Source: Streptomyces candidus (GTDB lineage: Bacteria > Actinomycetota > Actinomycetes > Streptomycetales > Streptomycetaceae). From it: DNA of 64,000 nucleotides. Positions 45,167-55,780 of the stretch are shown one piece after another. The notes beneath the pieces are model-generated. The model ran no database searches and was not told the DNA's origin. It saw only the letters and a program-made list of their open reading frames with translations. The position numbers were made by a program, and so were the translations under genes. Where the stretch lies: the NCBI RefSeq assembly GCF_014207445.1, contig NZ_JACHEM010000008.1:186001-250000 (forward strand). The letters run 5' to 3'. Positions within the stretch are counted from its first letter, which is position 1, and each line of letters begins with the position of its first letter.

Positions 45167-46104
45167 TCCTGGTGAGAGAGGGCGCGGACGGTGCGGGACG
45201 GGCTGGGCCGGCCCAGTTGCTCCGCCATCCACACGCTTGTGGCGGTGAGGCGGGCGAGGTCGACCCCGGTGTCGATGCCGAGGCCGTGCAGCATCCAGAC
45301 GAGGTCTTCGGTGGCGAGGTTGCCGGTGGCGGACTTGGCGTACGGGCAGCCGCCGAGCCCTCCGGCGGAGGCGTCGACGGTGGTGACGCCGTGCCGGAGT
45401 GCGGCCAGGGTGTTGGACAGGGCCTGGCCGTAGGTGTCGTGGAAGTGCACGCCGATGCGGTCGGTGGCGATGCCGGCGCCCGTCAAGTCGCCGAGCAATG
45501 CGGTCACTTGGCCGGGGGTGGCGACGCCGATCGTGTCGCCGAGGGAGAGCTCGTCGCACCCCATGTCGGTCAGGCGACGGGACACGGCCACCACCTGGGC
45601 GGCCGGAACCGGGCCCTCCCAGGGGTCGCCGAAGCACATGGAGAGATAGCCGCGCACCCGCGCACCCGCCGCCTTCGCACGGGTGACGACCGGCTCGAAC
45701 ATGGCGAGTGCCTCGTCGACCGTCCGGTTGAGGTTGGCCCTGGCGAACGACTCGGTGGCGCTGGCGAACACGGCGACGTCGCGCGCGCCCAGGGCGAGCG
45801 CGCGGTCCAGGCCCCGCTCATTGGGGACGAGGACGGGCAGCCTCGTGCTGCCCGCGAGGTCGCCGAGCTGCGGGAACAGCGCCTCGGCGTCCGCGAGTTG
45901 GGGCACCCATTTGGGGTGGACGAAGCTGGTGGCCTCGATCGTGGCCAGGCCGGCGGCGGCCAGCCGGTGGATGAACTCCGCCTTCACTCCGGTGGGGACG
46001 GCCGTCTTCTCGTTCTGCAGGCCGTCGCGGGCGCCGACCTCGTAAATGCGCACGCGGGCGGGCAGTTCGGGGTCCCGTACGGTCATGGGCAGGCCGTGTG
46101 TCAC
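45163..46104 (-). CDS. Hydroxymethylglutaryl-CoA lyase
   Basis: A 313-residue DRE-TIM metallolyase: [20 protein letters not shown] (metal and catalytic Asp), [20 protein letters not shown] and [20 protein letters not shown], with the catalytic Cys. It splits HMG-CoA into acetoacetate and acetyl-CoA, the last step of leucine breakdown. The GTG start overlaps the stop of the biotin-carboxylase gene (GTGA), with GGAGGAG upstream. Confidence 0.93.
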   Translation of the reverse strand: MTHGLPMTVRDPELPARVRIYEVGARDGLQNEKTAVPTGVKAEFIHRLAAAGLATIEATSFVHPKWVPQLADAEALFPQLGDLAGSTRLPVLVPNERGLDRALALGARDVAVFASATESFARANLNRTVDEALAMFEPVVTRAKAAGARVRGYLSMCFGDPWEGPVPAAQVVAVSRRLTDMGCDELSLGDTIGVATPGQVTALLGDLTGAGIATDRIGVHFHDTYGQALSNTLAALRHGVTTVDASAGGLGGCPYAKSATGNLATEDLVWMLHGLGIDTGVDLARLTATSVWMAEQLGRPSPSRTVRALSHQE

Positions 46105-48077
46105 GACTCCTCCTCGGGGGCGACGACCGCCAGGACCTGGTCCATGGCGACGGTGGCACCGGCCCGCACGTCGAGTTCGGTGACGGTGCCGGCGTGCGGG
46201 GCGGAGATGACGTGCTCCATCTTCATCGCCTCCACGACCAGCAGGCTCTGCCCCGCCGCCACGTGCTCGCCCACGGCCACCTTGACGACGGTGACCGTGC
46301 CGGGCATCGGCGCGGTCAGGGCGTCGAGGCCCGAGTGCGCGGCGCCGGAGAGGGTGGCGGCGACGGGGTCGTACGTCTGGACGTGCCAGGCGTCGCCGTC
46401 CCGTCCCAGCCAGACGCCGTCGGGCGACGCGGCGGTGCGGAAGGTGTGGGTGAGACCGTCCAGTTCCACGGTCACCCGGCCGGGCTCCACCCGGTGCACG
46501 CCCCGGGCCACGTGCGTGACGGGTTCAAGTCCCGGCACTCGCAGCCAGTGGGACACCGGCGCGGGCACGCCGCCCATCCGCCACCCGTCGAGGACGGAGA
46601 ACGGGTCGACCCACCCCCCGGCGTCGGGACGCGGCGTCCGGGCGTCCTCGGCGACGGCGACCGCCGCCTCGTACACCTCCTGCGGCACGCCGTCGCCGGT
46701 CAGCGACTCCGCGTCCCGTTCCACCAGGCCGGTGTCCAGATCGCCCGCGATCACGTCCGGGTGGGCGAGGAGCCTGCGCAGGAAGCCCGCGTTGGTCTGG
46801 ACGCCGAGCGTCACGGTGTCCGCGAGGGCCGCGCGCAGCTTGCGCAGGGCACTCGTCCGGTCGGGCCCGTACGCGATGACCTTCGACAGCATCGGGTCGT
46901 ACAGGCTGCCGATCTCGGTGCCGACGGAGAGCCCCGAGTCGGTGCGGACGCCGTCGCCCTGCGGTTCGTGCAGGGCCAGGACCGTGCCGCCGGACGGGAG
47001 GAAGCCGCGCGCGCCCGCTTTCACGGACACGGTCTCGGCGCAGACGCGGGCCTCGATCGCGTGCCCGGTGAGGGCGATGTCGCTCTGGGCGAAGGGGAGC
47101 GGGGCCCCCGACGCCACCCGGAGCTGCCACTCCACCAGGTCGATGCCCGTGATCAGTTCGGTGACCGGGTGCTCGACCTGGAGACGGGTATTCATCTCCA
47201 TGAAGTAGTACGAGGCCGGGTCGTCGCCCGGGACGATGAACTCGACCGTGCCGGCCCCCGAGTACCCGCAGGACCGCGCCGCCTGGACCGCCGCCTCGCC
47301 CATCGCGGCCCGGGTCGCCTCGTCGAGCAGGACCGACGGGGCCTCCTCGATGATCTTCTGGTGGCGGCGCTGGAGCGAGCACTCGCGCTCACCGAGGTGG
47401 ACGACGTTGCCGTGGCCGTCGGCCAGTACCTGGATCTCGATGTGGCGGGGACGGTCGATCCACCGCTCCACCAGCAGGGTGTCGTCGCCGAAGGAGGAGC
47501 GGGCCTCGCGGCGGGCGGCGGCGATCTCGTCGGCGAGCAGGGCCTCGTCCCGGACCAGCCGCATGCCCTTGCCGCCGCCGCCGGCCGACGGCTTGAGGAG
47601 CACCGGCATGCCGATCTCCCGCGCGGCGTCGCGCAGTTGGGCGTCCGTCAGTCCGGAGCCCGACGAGCCCGGTACCACCGGGACGCCCGCCGCCCGCACC
47701 GTCGCCTTCGCGCGGATCTTGTCGCCCATGAGGGAGATCGCGGACGCGGGCGGGCCGATGAACACGAGCCCGGCCGACGCGCACTTGGCGGCGAACTCGG
47801 CGTTCTCCGCGAGGAAGCCGTACCCCGGGTGGATCGCCTGCGCGCCCGTGCGCACGGCCGCCTCGATCAGTCTGTCGGCGCGCAGGTAGCTCTCGGCGGC
47901 GGCGGGCGGGCCGATGCGTACCGCCGTGTCAGCCGCGCGTACGTGCCGGGCGTCCGCGTCGGCGTCGCTGAAGACGGCCACGGAGCGGATGCCCAGCTCA
48001 CGGAGGGTGCGGATGACGCGAACCGCGATCTCGCCCCGGTTGGCGACCAGAACCGTGTCAAACAAGGAAGTCATCAC
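46101..48077 (-). CDS. Acyl-CoA carboxylase alpha subunit (biotin carboxylase + BCCP)
   Basis: A 658-residue subunit: biotin carboxylase domains ([35 protein letters not shown]-grasp loop; [20 protein letters not shown]), a linker domain and C-terminal biotinyl domain with [11 protein letters not shown] (Lys carries biotin). With the next upstream gene's product it carboxylates 3-methylcrotonyl-CoA (inferred from HMG-CoA lyase and acyl-CoA dehydrogenase neighbours). Start GTG 48077 or ATG 48074. Confidence 0.93.
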   Translation of the reverse strand: MMTSLFDTVLVANRGEIAVRVIRTLRELGIRSVAVFSDADADARHVRAADTAVRIGPPAAAESYLRADRLIEAAVRTGAQAIHPGYGFLAENAEFAAKCASAGLVFIGPPASAISLMGDKIRAKATVRAAGVPVVPGSSGSGLTDAQLRDAAREIGMPVLLKPSAGGGGKGMRLVRDEALLADEIAAARREARSSFGDDTLLVERWIDRPRHIEIQVLADGHGNVVHLGERECSLQRRHQKIIEEAPSVLLDEATRAAMGEAAVQAARSCGYSGAGTVEFIVPGDDPASYYFMEMNTRLQVEHPVTELITGIDLVEWQLRVASGAPLPFAQSDIALTGHAIEARVCAETVSVKAGARGFLPSGGTVLALHEPQGDGVRTDSGLSVGTEIGSLYDPMLSKVIAYGPDRTSALRKLRAALADTVTLGVQTNAGFLRRLLAHPDVIAGDLDTGLVERDAESLTGDGVPQEVYEAAVAVAEDARTPRPDAGGWVDPFSVLDGWRMGGVPAPVSHWLRVPGLEPVTHVARGVHRVEPGRVTVELDGLTHTFRTAASPDGVWLGRDGDAWHVQTYDPVAATLSGAAHSGLDALTAPMPGTVTVVKVAVGEHVAAGQSLLVVEAMKMEHVISAPHAGTVTELDVRAGATVAMDQVLAVVAPEEES

Positions 48078-48080
48078 TTC

Positions 48081-49709
48081 TCACATCCGGAAGACGCCGA
48101 AGGCGGGGTCGGCGAGCGGGGCGTTGGCGCAGGCGGTGAGGGCGAGGCCGAGGACCTGACGTGTTTCGAGGGGGTCGATGACGCCGTCGTCCCAGAGGCG
48201 GGCGGACGCGTAGTAGGCGTTGCCTTGCGTCTCGTACTGGGCGCGGATCGGGTCCTTGAACTCCTCCTCGGCGTCCGCAGGCCACTGCTCGCCCCGGCCC
48301 TCGATCTGGTCGCGCTTGACCGTGGCCAGTACGGAAGCGGCCTGCTCGCCGCCCATGACGGAGATCTTCGCGTTGGGCCACATCCACAGGAAGCGGGGGG
48401 AGTACGCCCGCCCGCACATCGAGTAGTTGCCCGCGCCGTACGAACCGCCGACGACGACGGTCAGCTTCGGCACCCGCGTGCACGCGACGGCGGTGACCAT
48501 CTTCGCGCCGTGCTTGGCGATGCCGCCCGCCTCGTAGTCGCGTCCCACCATGAAGCCGGAGATGTTCTGGAGGAAGACCAGCGGAATGCCGCGCTGGTCG
48601 CACAGTTCGACGAAGTGCGCGCCCTTCTGGGCGGACTCGGAGAACAGGATGCCGTTGTTGGCGACGATGCCGACCGGGTGTCCGTGGACGCGGGCGAAGC
48701 CGGTGATCAGCGTCTGCCCGTACTCCGACTTGAACTCCTGGAAGCGGGAGCCGTCGACGACGCGGGCGATGACCTCGCGGACGTCGTAGGGGGTGCGGGA
48801 GTCGACAGGAACGGCGCCGTACAACCCGGCCGGGTCGGCCTTCGGCTCCTCGACCTCCCGTACGGTCCACGGCAATTGAGCCCGAGCGGGGAGCGTCGCG
48901 ACGATGTTCCGCACGATCCTGAGCGCGTGCGCGTCGTCCTCGGCGAGGTGGTCGGTGACGCCGGACGTACGGGAGTGGATCTCGCCGCCGCCCAGTTCCT
49001 CGGCGGTGACGACCTCGCCGGTGGCGGCCTTCACCAGAGGCGGGCCGCCCAGGAAGATCGTGCCCTGGTTCCGGACGATCACGGCCTCGTCGCTCATCGC
49101 GGGAACGTAGGCCCCGCCCGCCGTGCACGACCCGAGCACGGCCGCGATCTGAGGGATCCCGGCCCCCGACATCCGGGCCTGGTTGTAGAAGATCCGCCCG
49201 AAGTGCTCGCGGTCGGGGAACACCTCGTCCTGCATGGGCAGGAAGGCCCCGCCGGAGTCCACCAGGTACAGGCAGGGGAGGCGGTTCTCCAGCGCCACCT
49301 CCTGCGCCCGCAGGTGCTTCTTGACGGTCATCGGGTAGTACGTGCCGCCCTTGACGGTGGCGTCGTTGGCGACGATCACGCACTCGCGCCCGCTGACCCG
49401 GCCGATGCCGGCGATCACCCCGGCCGCCGGTGCCTGGTCCTCGTACATCCCGTTCGCGGCGAGCGGGGCCAGCTCCAGGAAGGGCGAGCCCGGGTCGAGA
49501 AGGGTGTCCACCCGGTCGCGCGGCAGGAGCTTGCCGCGTGCGACGTGCCGCGCCCGGGACTTCTCGCCACCCCCGAGCCGGGCGGCGGCGAGCCGGGTGC
49601 GGAGGTCGTCCGCGAGCTCGCGATGGGCTGCCTCGTTGGCCTGCCAGGCCGCCGACGAGGGATCGGCGGTGCTGGTCAGCACCGGTGCCTGGGGTGGCTG
49701 CTGCTGCAT
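48081..49709 (-). CDS. Acyl-CoA carboxylase beta subunit (carboxyltransferase)
   Basis: A 542-residue carboxyltransferase. [20 protein letters not shown] and [20 protein letters not shown] in the N-terminal half, and [20 protein letters not shown], are typical of methylcrotonyl-CoA carboxylase β. First gene of the operon, preceded by two operator copies. Order: β, α, lyase, dehydrogenase. Confidence 0.93.
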   Translation of the reverse strand: MQQQPPQAPVLTSTADPSSAAWQANEAAHRELADDLRTRLAAARLGGGEKSRARHVARGKLLPRDRVDTLLDPGSPFLELAPLAANGMYEDQAPAAGVIAGIGRVSGRECVIVANDATVKGGTYYPMTVKKHLRAQEVALENRLPCLYLVDSGGAFLPMQDEVFPDREHFGRIFYNQARMSGAGIPQIAAVLGSCTAGGAYVPAMSDEAVIVRNQGTIFLGGPPLVKAATGEVVTAEELGGGEIHSRTSGVTDHLAEDDAHALRIVRNIVATLPARAQLPWTVREVEEPKADPAGLYGAVPVDSRTPYDVREVIARVVDGSRFQEFKSEYGQTLITGFARVHGHPVGIVANNGILFSESAQKGAHFVELCDQRGIPLVFLQNISGFMVGRDYEAGGIAKHGAKMVTAVACTRVPKLTVVVGGSYGAGNYSMCGRAYSPRFLWMWPNAKISVMGGEQAASVLATVKRDQIEGRGEQWPADAEEEFKDPIRAQYETQGNAYYASARLWDDGVIDPLETRQVLGLALTACANAPLADPAFGVFRM

Positions 49710-49777
49710 TCTGTCGAGCTCCCTTGCCCGCCGGATGTGCGTGCCGCGCGGGCGGGGATGGGTACGCGCCGCGCGCG

Positions 49778-49793
49778 GTTAGTGACCGTTAAC
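49778..49793. promoter_or_regulatory. Operator-like repeat 1 for the TetR regulator
   Basis: GTTAGTGACCGTTAAC, an inverted repeat sharing 12 of 16 bases with two downstream copies. Lies 69–84 bases upstream of the carboxylase β start. Confidence 0.65.
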
Positions 49794-49804
49794 GTCCTTC
49801 CGAG

Positions 49805-49820
49805 GTTAACGAGCGCTAAC
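49805..49820. promoter_or_regulatory. Operator-like repeat 2 for the TetR regulator
   Basis: GTTAACGAGCGCTAAC, identical to the copy at 50006–50021, in the divergent gap between the carboxylase operon and the TetR gene. Confidence 0.75.
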
Positions 49821-50005
49821 GGCCCTGTCCAGGGGTGGCCGGGGCGGGCGGAGGGGGAGTTGGCGGGAGGGGCGGGGCGGGTGCCGGGGAAAGGGGTGGA
49901 CCCGTCATGATCATCGGATGTCCGTGAGCGGACGAGTGGCTGCTGCGCACGTTCACCCTGTGGCGCGGACCGGCCGCCGCCTCCCCGCGACCGGATGACG
50001 CACGA

Positions 50006-50021
50006 GTTAACGAGCGCTAAC
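50006..50021. promoter_or_regulatory. Operator-like repeat 3 for the TetR regulator
   Basis: GTTAACGAGCGCTAAC, 21 bases upstream of the TetR gene start, so placed for autoregulation. The gap of 333 bases holds no other gene. Confidence 0.78.
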
Positions 50022-50042
50022 CGCACGGTCTAGAATGCCCCC

Positions 50043-50660
50043 ATGAGCACCCGAGCCGCCCCCGGCGGAACGTCGCGGGTCGCGGCCCCGACCCGCCGCG
50101 AGCAGATCCTCAGGGAAGCCGCGCGCCTCTTCGCCGAGCGCGGCTTCCACGGGGTGGGCGTCGACGAGATAGGCGCGGCGGTCGGCATCAGCGGACCCGG
50201 CCTCTACCGCCACTTCGCCGGCAAGGACGCGATGCTCGCGGAACTCCTGGTCGGCATCAGCGAACGCCTCCTGGAGGGCGGTCGGGCCCGGGTGGAGGCC
50301 TCGGCGGGAGACCCCGACACCCTCCTCGCCGCCCTCGTCGACGGCCACATCGACTTCGCCCTCGACGACCGCCCCCTCATCACCCTGCACGACCGCGAAC
50401 TCGACCGCCTGCGCGACGACGACCGGCACCGGGTGCGACAACTCCAGCGCCAGTACGTGGAGTTGTGGGTCGCCACGGTCCGCGATCTGCACCCCGCCAC
50501 CCCCGAGTCCGAAGCCCGCGCCGCCGTCCACGCCGTCTTCGGCCTGCTCAACTCCACCCCCCACCTGGGCTCGGGCCTCCCGGGCCGGGGTGCGACGGAG
50601 GCACTGCTGCGCCGGCTGGCCCACGGGGCGTTCGGGGCGCTGGGCGTGCCGGGCGCCTGA
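50043..50660 (+). CDS. TetR-family regulator of the acyl-CoA carboxylase operon
   Basis: A 205-residue TetR protein; HTH VGVDEIGAAVGISGPGLYRH near residue 40–60 followed by FAGKDAMLAELL. Divergent from the four-gene operon with a repeated palindrome at both promoters, so it very probably represses that operon and itself (inference). Ligand likely a branched-chain acyl-CoA. Confidence 0.88.
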   Translation: MSTRAAPGGTSRVAAPTRREQILREAARLFAERGFHGVGVDEIGAAVGISGPGLYRHFAGKDAMLAELLVGISERLLEGGRARVEASAGDPDTLLAALVDGHIDFALDDRPLITLHDRELDRLRDDDRHRVRQLQRQYVELWVATVRDLHPATPESEARAAVHAVFGLLNSTPHLGSGLPGRGATEALLRRLAHGAFGALGVPGA

Positions 50661-50817
50661 GCGGGGAGCGGGTGACCGCGGCGCGCCGGCCCGGGGGCGC
50701 CGAGGGGGTCGGGCCGAGGGAAGCGGCCATGCCGGGGCCGTTGCCGCCCGTGCGCCGTTTCGTCCACCCGCCGGAACTCCCGGCCCGTCCCCGCGCGCGC
50801 CCGGCAGAATGGAACGC

Positions 50818-51597
50818 ATGCCGATACTCAGCCGCGCCGCCCTCGTCGACCATCTCGTCCGTACGCGTATCGCCGGGGACGTGGCCACCCCGCGCGACAA
50901 CAACCTCTCCCACTACCGCAAGCTCGCGAACGGTGACCGCCACTACTGGCTCGGGATCGAGCTGGGGGACCGGTGGGCGGACGAGCAGGACGTGCTCGCC
51001 GTGATGGCCGAGCGGTGCGGGGTGAGTGACGACCCGGAGCACCGGCACGGGCAGGACACCATCGACCCCGAGCTGACCGTCGACGCGCTGGACCGGGCGG
51101 CGGCGCGGCTGCGCAAGGCGGTGGACGACCGGCAGCGGGTGCTGTTCGCGACCGGGCACCCCGGCTCGCTGCTGAACGTGCACGGGGCGACCGCGCGGGC
51201 GCTGCGGGCGGCCGGGTGCGACGTGGTGCGGATTCCCGGCGGGCTGACCGCCGACGAGGGGTTCGTGGTGCAGTTCGCGGACGTGGCGGTCTTTGAACGG
51301 GGAGCGACCCTGTGGCACACGCACTCGCCCGCGCCGATGACCGCGATCCTGGACGGGCTGGAGCGCAACGGCGAGGCCCTGCCCGACCTGGTGTTCGCCG
51401 ACCACGGGTGGGCGGGGTGCGCCGCGCAGCGCGGGGTCGATTCGATCGGCTACGCGGACTGCAACGACCCGGCGCTGTTCCTCGGGGAGGCGGAGGGGGT
51501 CATGGCGGTGACCATTCCGCTCGACGACCACGTCGTCGACCCGTACTACTACGAGCCGATGACGGACTACCTGCTGGACGCGGCCGGCCTGCTCTGA
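50818..51597 (+). CDS. Phosphatase-like protein
   Basis: A 259-residue soluble protein (MPILSRAALVDHLVRTRIAG). It has a Rossmann-like FATGHPGSLLNVHGATARAL and VFADHGWAGCAAQRGVDSIG, with several conserved His, Asp and Gly. Similar Streptomyces proteins are usually annotated as phosphatases; I cannot place it in a catalytic class. The start may be ATG 50809 or 50818. The 3' end overlaps the convergent CDF gene by 31 bases. Confidence 0.7.
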   Translation: MPILSRAALVDHLVRTRIAGDVATPRDNNLSHYRKLANGDRHYWLGIELGDRWADEQDVLAVMAERCGVSDDPEHRHGQDTIDPELTVDALDRAAARLRKAVDDRQRVLFATGHPGSLLNVHGATARALRAAGCDVVRIPGGLTADEGFVVQFADVAVFERGATLWHTHSPAPMTAILDGLERNGEALPDLVFADHGWAGCAAQRGVDSIGYADCNDPALFLGEAEGVMAVTIPLDDHVVDPYYYEPMTDYLLDAAGLL

Positions 51598-52544
51598 CCC
51601 CGGCGGGGGGTCGGGTCGAGGTAGACGCGGGTGATGGCCGGGTAGCGCTCGCGGAGTTGCTGTTCGGCCTCTTCGCAGGCCCATTCGACCTCGGCGGCGG
51701 AGGAGACGTCCCGGAAGTCGATCTTCGCGGCGACGAGGACCTCCGACGGGCCCTGGATGAGGGTGGTGAGGTCGAGGACGTCCTCGATGTGCGGGACGGA
51801 GAGGAGTTCCTCCCGTACCCCCGCGCGCATCTCGGCCGGCAGGGCGCGGCCGATGAGGAGCTGGGCGTTGCTGCGGCCCAGCACCCATGCCACGTACACC
51901 AGGAGCAGTCCGATGAGCACGGAGGCGAGGCCGTCCCACACGCCGGAACCGGTGAGCTGGCCCATTCCCAGGCCGGCCGCCGCCAGCAGCAGACCGGCCA
52001 GGGCCGCCGAGTCCTCCATGACGACCGCCTTGACGGCCGTGTCCGGGGTGAGCCGGAAGTAGCGGCCGGCGGGAACGCCCAGCCGGGCGGCCTCGCCCCG
52101 GACCTGCTTGACGCCGGTGCGCAGCGAGTACGCCTCCAGGAGGAAGGCGACGGCCAGGACGATGTAGGAGACAAGCGGGTTCCCGAGCTCCTCACCGTGG
52201 GTGAGGGTGTGGATGCCGTCGTAGACCGAGAAGACCGCGCCGCCGACGAAGGTGGCGACGGAGGCGAGCATCGCCCAGATGTACCGCTCCGGGCCGTGCC
52301 CCAGCGGGTGCCTGGCGTCGGCGGGTTTGCCGCTGCGTTTGAGCGCGGTGAGCAGGAGGAGTTCGGTGACGGTGTCGGCCACCGAGTGGGCCGCCTCCGA
52401 CAGCATCGCGCTCGAACCGCTGATCGCGCCCGCGACCGCCTTCGCGACGGCGATGCCGAGGTTGGCGACCGCCGCGACGACGACCGTGAAGGTGCTCTCG
52501 CCGCTCTTTTCGCCCGCAGGGGGTTCCTCGCCCTTTTCGCTCAT
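51567..52544 (-). CDS. Cation diffusion facilitator transporter (ZnT9/SLC30A9-like)
   Basis: A 325-residue six-segment membrane protein. Metal-site motifs AAHSVADTVTE in segment 2 and VVMEDSAALAG in segment 5 (Glu-x-x instead of a second His) fit the SLC30A9-type subgroup. A cytoplasmic C-terminal ferredoxin-like domain follows. Exports zinc or related metals, or acts as a proton-coupled organelle-type carrier. Third gene after the acyl-CoA dehydrogenase and thioesterase (32-base gap). Confidence 0.88.
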   Translation of the reverse strand: MSEKGEEPPAGEKSGESTFTVVVAAVANLGIAVAKAVAGAISGSSAMLSEAAHSVADTVTELLLLTALKRSGKPADARHPLGHGPERYIWAMLASVATFVGGAVFSVYDGIHTLTHGEELGNPLVSYIVLAVAFLLEAYSLRTGVKQVRGEAARLGVPAGRYFRLTPDTAVKAVVMEDSAALAGLLLAAAGLGMGQLTGSGVWDGLASVLIGLLLVYVAWVLGRSNAQLLIGRALPAEMRAGVREELLSVPHIEDVLDLTTLIQGPSEVLVAAKIDFRDVSSAAEVEWACEEAEQQLRERYPAITRVYLDPTPRRGQSRPAASSR

Positions 52545-52576
52545 GTATGGACCGTAATACGGGGCGGGCGAAAGGT

Positions 52577-53485
52577 TCAGCGCGGGACCCGCACCACGCC
52601 CTCCTGGATGACGGAGATCGCGAGCCGGCCGTCCTGGGTGTAGATGCGGGCCTGGCCCAGGCCCCGGCCGCCCGACGCGGAGGGCGACTCCTGGTCGTAG
52701 AGCAGCCACTCGTCCGCGCGGAACGGGCGGTGGAACCACATCGCGTGGTCCAGCGACGCCCCGACCACGTCGCCCGTCGCCCAGCCGCCCCGGCCGTGCG
52801 CCAGCAGGACGGAGTCCAGGAGGGTCATGTCGGAGACGTACGTGGCGAGGCAGACGTGCAGCAGGGGGTCGTCGGCGAGCTTGCCGTTGGTACGGAACCA
52901 CACCTGGGAGCGGGGCTCGCGGGGCTCACCGGCCGTGGCGTACGGGGGCGGGCCGACGTACCGCAGGTCGATCGCCGCACGGGCCTCCAGGATGCGGTCG
53001 GCGGCGCTCGGGTCGAGGAAGCGGTCCGCGTACCGGGGCAGGGTCTGGGCCGAGGTGGGCAGGGCCTCCGGGTCCGGGGCGGCGGGCATCGCCGCCTGGT
53101 GCTCCAGGCCCTCCTCGTACGTCTGGAAGGACGCCGAGAGGTGGAAGACCGGGTGCCCGTGCTGCACGGCGACGACCCGGCGCGTGGTGAAGGAGCGGCC
53201 GTCGCGGATCCGGTCGACGGTGTAGACGATCGGTGCGGCCGGGTCGCCCGCGCGCAGGAAGTACGCGTGCAGCGAGTGCGGGAGCCGGTCCGCTGGGACC
53301 GTCCGGCCGGCGGCGACCAGGGCCTGCGCGGCGACCTGGCCGCCGAAGACGCGGGGGACGACCGCCGAGCGGCTCACGCCCCGGAAGATGTCCTGCTCGA
53401 TCTGCTCCAGGTCGAGCAGATCGAGCAGGGCGTCAAGTGCCTCTCGGGGGTGCGGGGGGTGTCCCCCGGGAGATGAGTGCGACAT
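52577..53485 (-). CDS. tesB: Acyl-CoA thioesterase II
   Basis: A 302-residue double hot-dog enzyme. FGGQVAAQALVAAGRTVPA in the first half and LDHAMWFHRPFRADEWLLYD, with the catalytic Asp, and SASGGRGLGQARIYTQDGRL in the second half are TesB hallmarks. It hydrolyses acyl-CoA to free acid. 23 bases after the acyl-CoA dehydrogenase gene, likely the same transcript. Confidence 0.92.
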   Translation of the reverse strand: MSHSSPGGHPPHPREALDALLDLLDLEQIEQDIFRGVSRSAVVPRVFGGQVAAQALVAAGRTVPADRLPHSLHAYFLRAGDPAAPIVYTVDRIRDGRSFTTRRVVAVQHGHPVFHLSASFQTYEEGLEHQAAMPAAPDPEALPTSAQTLPRYADRFLDPSAADRILEARAAIDLRYVGPPPYATAGEPREPRSQVWFRTNGKLADDPLLHVCLATYVSDMTLLDSVLLAHGRGGWATGDVVGASLDHAMWFHRPFRADEWLLYDQESPSASGGRGLGQARIYTQDGRLAISVIQEGVVRVPR

Positions 53486-53508
53486 GGTCGAGTTGTAGCA
53501 GGTGAGTG

Positions 53509-54666
53509 CTACAGGCCCATGTCCTTGGCAATGATCATCTTCATGACCTCGCTGGTGCCGCCGTAGATCCGGTTCACGCGGTTGTCGGCGTACAGGCGGG
53601 CGATCGGGTACTCGTTCATGAAGCCGTAACCGCCGTGCAGCTGGAGGCACTTGTCGATCACGCGGTGTGCGACCTCGGTGGTGAACAGCTTCGCCGACGC
53701 GGCCTCCGCGGCCGTCAGCTCACCGGCGTCCAGCGCCTCCAGGGCGCGGTCGGCGACCGCCTCCGCGGCGTCCACCTCGGCCTGGCAGGCTGCCAGCTCG
53801 AACTTGGTGTTCTGGAACGCGGCGACCGGCTTGCCGAAGACGGTGCGCTCCTGCACGTACTGCTTGGCGAAGCGGACGGCCGCCTTCGCCTGGGCGTACG
53901 CGCCGAACGCGATGCCCCAGCGCTCGGACGCCAGATTGTGGCCCAGGTAGCCGAAGCCCTTGTTCTCCTCGCCCAGCAGGTCCTCCACCGGCACCTTCAC
54001 GTCGACGAACGCCAGCTCGGCGGTGTCGGAGGTGCGCAGGCCCAGCTTGTCCAGCTTGCGGCCGATGGAGTAGCCCTCGGACTTGGTGTCCACGGCGAAC
54101 AGGGAGATGCCGAAGCGGCGGTCGTCCTCGCGCGGGGCGGAGGTACGGGCGCAGACGATCACGCGGTCCGCGTGCACGCCACCCGTGATGAAGGTCTTCG
54201 CGCCGTTGAGGACGTAGTGCGTGCCGTCCTCGGAGAGCTTCGCGGTGGTCTTCATGCCCGCGACGTCCGAGCCGGTGCCCGGCTCCGTCATGGCGAGCGC
54301 CCACATCTCCTCGCCGGAGACGAACTTCTCCAGGTAGCGCTTCTTCTGCTCGTCGGTGGCGAGCATCTTGAGGTACGGGAGGGCGAGGAGCACGTGCACC
54401 CCGGAGCCGCCGAAGGTGACGCCCGCGCGCGCGGTCTCCTCGTACAGCACCGCTTCGAACTTGTGCGTGTCCAGGCCCGCGCCGCCGAACTCCTCGGGCA
54501 CGTTGATGCCGAAGACGCCCAGCTCGCCGAGCTTGTAGTAGAACTCGCGCGGCGCCTGACCCGCGGCGAACCACTCGTCGTACACGGGGACGACCTCGGC
54601 CTCGATGAAGGCCCGGATGGTGTCCCGGAACGCCTCGTGGTCCTCGTTGAATACGGTACGGCGCAC
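53509..54666 (-). CDS. Acyl-CoA dehydrogenase
   Basis: A 385-residue FAD enzyme: MWALAMTEPGTGSDVAGMKT, LQLHGGYGFMNEYPIARLYA and end YGGTSEVMKMIIAKDMGL. The GTG at 54666 has AAGGAGG upstream. It heads a unit with tesB and a CDF gene. Chain-length preference unknown. Confidence 0.92.
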   Translation of the reverse strand: MRRTVFNEDHEAFRDTIRAFIEAEVVPVYDEWFAAGQAPREFYYKLGELGVFGINVPEEFGGAGLDTHKFEAVLYEETARAGVTFGGSGVHVLLALPYLKMLATDEQKKRYLEKFVSGEEMWALAMTEPGTGSDVAGMKTTAKLSEDGTHYVLNGAKTFITGGVHADRVIVCARTSAPREDDRRFGISLFAVDTKSEGYSIGRKLDKLGLRTSDTAELAFVDVKVPVEDLLGEENKGFGYLGHNLASERWGIAFGAYAQAKAAVRFAKQYVQERTVFGKPVAAFQNTKFELAACQAEVDAAEAVADRALEALDAGELTAAEAASAKLFTTEVAHRVIDKCLQLHGGYGFMNEYPIARLYADNRVNRIYGGTSEVMKMIIAKDMGL

Positions 54667-54893
54667 GGGAACGCCTCCTTCGGAGCTCGGGGAGCGGCGG
54701 CGCTAAGCGCTTGCTCAGCTGTCTGGCAAAAGTTACCGGTCGGTTATGGGGGTGTCCAGAGGAGAGGGGTGTTGGGGGGACCACACGGGGGGCGCACCGC
54801 CCACACCAGGCGTCACCCGTGCGGGCGGCGGTAACGTCGTACGGGGCCGTGAGCGCCACGGACTCCGACACCGTCCCCTCCCAGGGAGCAGCG

Positions 54894-55511
54894 ATGGCCG
54901 CAGAAGCAGCACGGAAAGCGCAGTGCGAACGGGCCAACACCGAGAACTGGATGCTCACGCCGCCGGACGGCTGGACATACGGCCAGGTCCGGGACCTCCG
55001 GTTGCCGTTCGACTGGGACCTCGTCGACGGGGCGATCATGCCGCGGGGAATGACGGACCAGTGGCACGACATGGTGCGGGACGGACTGGCCTTCGCGCTG
55101 CGGCAGGCGCGGACCCAGCCGTACGCCGCCGGGGTGCAGCGCTGCGTCCTGCTCGACGAGGGCAATGTGCCCCGGCCCGACGTCGTCGTCTACGACCACC
55201 GGGGGCTCGACCCGCTGGTCCTGGAGTGCGTCCCCATCGGGAGGCTCGCCCTCGCGGTCGAGGTCGTCTCGCACGGTTCGCGCTCGGACGACAGGTTCCG
55301 CAAGCCCGGCACGTACGCGGCCGTCGGGGTCCCGTACTACTGGCGGGTCGAGCGTGGCGAGGGCGGCAGGCCGGCGGTGTACGAGTTCTGGCGGCATCAC
55401 GGGGCGGGTGTGTACGCACCGAGCCCCGAGATGCCCGTGCACCAGGGGACGCTGAGGACGTCCGTGCCCTTCCCGGTGGAGATCGACCTCGACGCGCTGC
55501 TGCAGTTCTGA
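54894..55511 (+). CDS. Uma2-family putative endonuclease (DUF820)
   Basis: A 205-residue PD-(D/E)XK-fold protein. The Uma2 blocks are WDLVDGAIMPRGMTDQWHD, RPDVVVYD (catalytic Asp) and LALAVEVVSHGSRSDDRFRK. Uma2 genes are numerous in Streptomyces; function unknown despite the endonuclease label. ATG 54894 has AGGGAG upstream. Confidence 0.88.
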   Translation: MAAEAARKAQCERANTENWMLTPPDGWTYGQVRDLRLPFDWDLVDGAIMPRGMTDQWHDMVRDGLAFALRQARTQPYAAGVQRCVLLDEGNVPRPDVVVYDHRGLDPLVLECVPIGRLALAVEVVSHGSRSDDRFRKPGTYAAVGVPYYWRVERGEGGRPAVYEFWRHHGAGVYAPSPEMPVHQGTLRTSVPFPVEIDLDALLQF

Positions 55512-55780
55512 GGGACGGGGCGGCGGCGCGGGGCGGGGTGCGAGCCGAGCCGTTGGCCTCCGGGGTGGGGGGCTGCGCTGCGGGTCCGGAGGCGAACCGC
55601 TGCGGTGGGGCTGCGCTGCGGGCCCGGGGGGCGGACCGTTGCGGTGGGGCCGCGGTGCGGGTCCGGGGGTGATTCGGGCGGGCCCGTCGGTGTCGATCTG
55701 TCCGGTGCGGCCAAAACCGCGCCCCGCTTCATCGCATCCGTACATGTGCGGAATCCGCAGCCCTGCCTACGCTCGACCGT

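Noticed and set aside
46098-49910. 1270-residue plus-strand frame
   Set aside because: Antisense to the acyl-CoA carboxylase operon, whose proteins are unmistakable.
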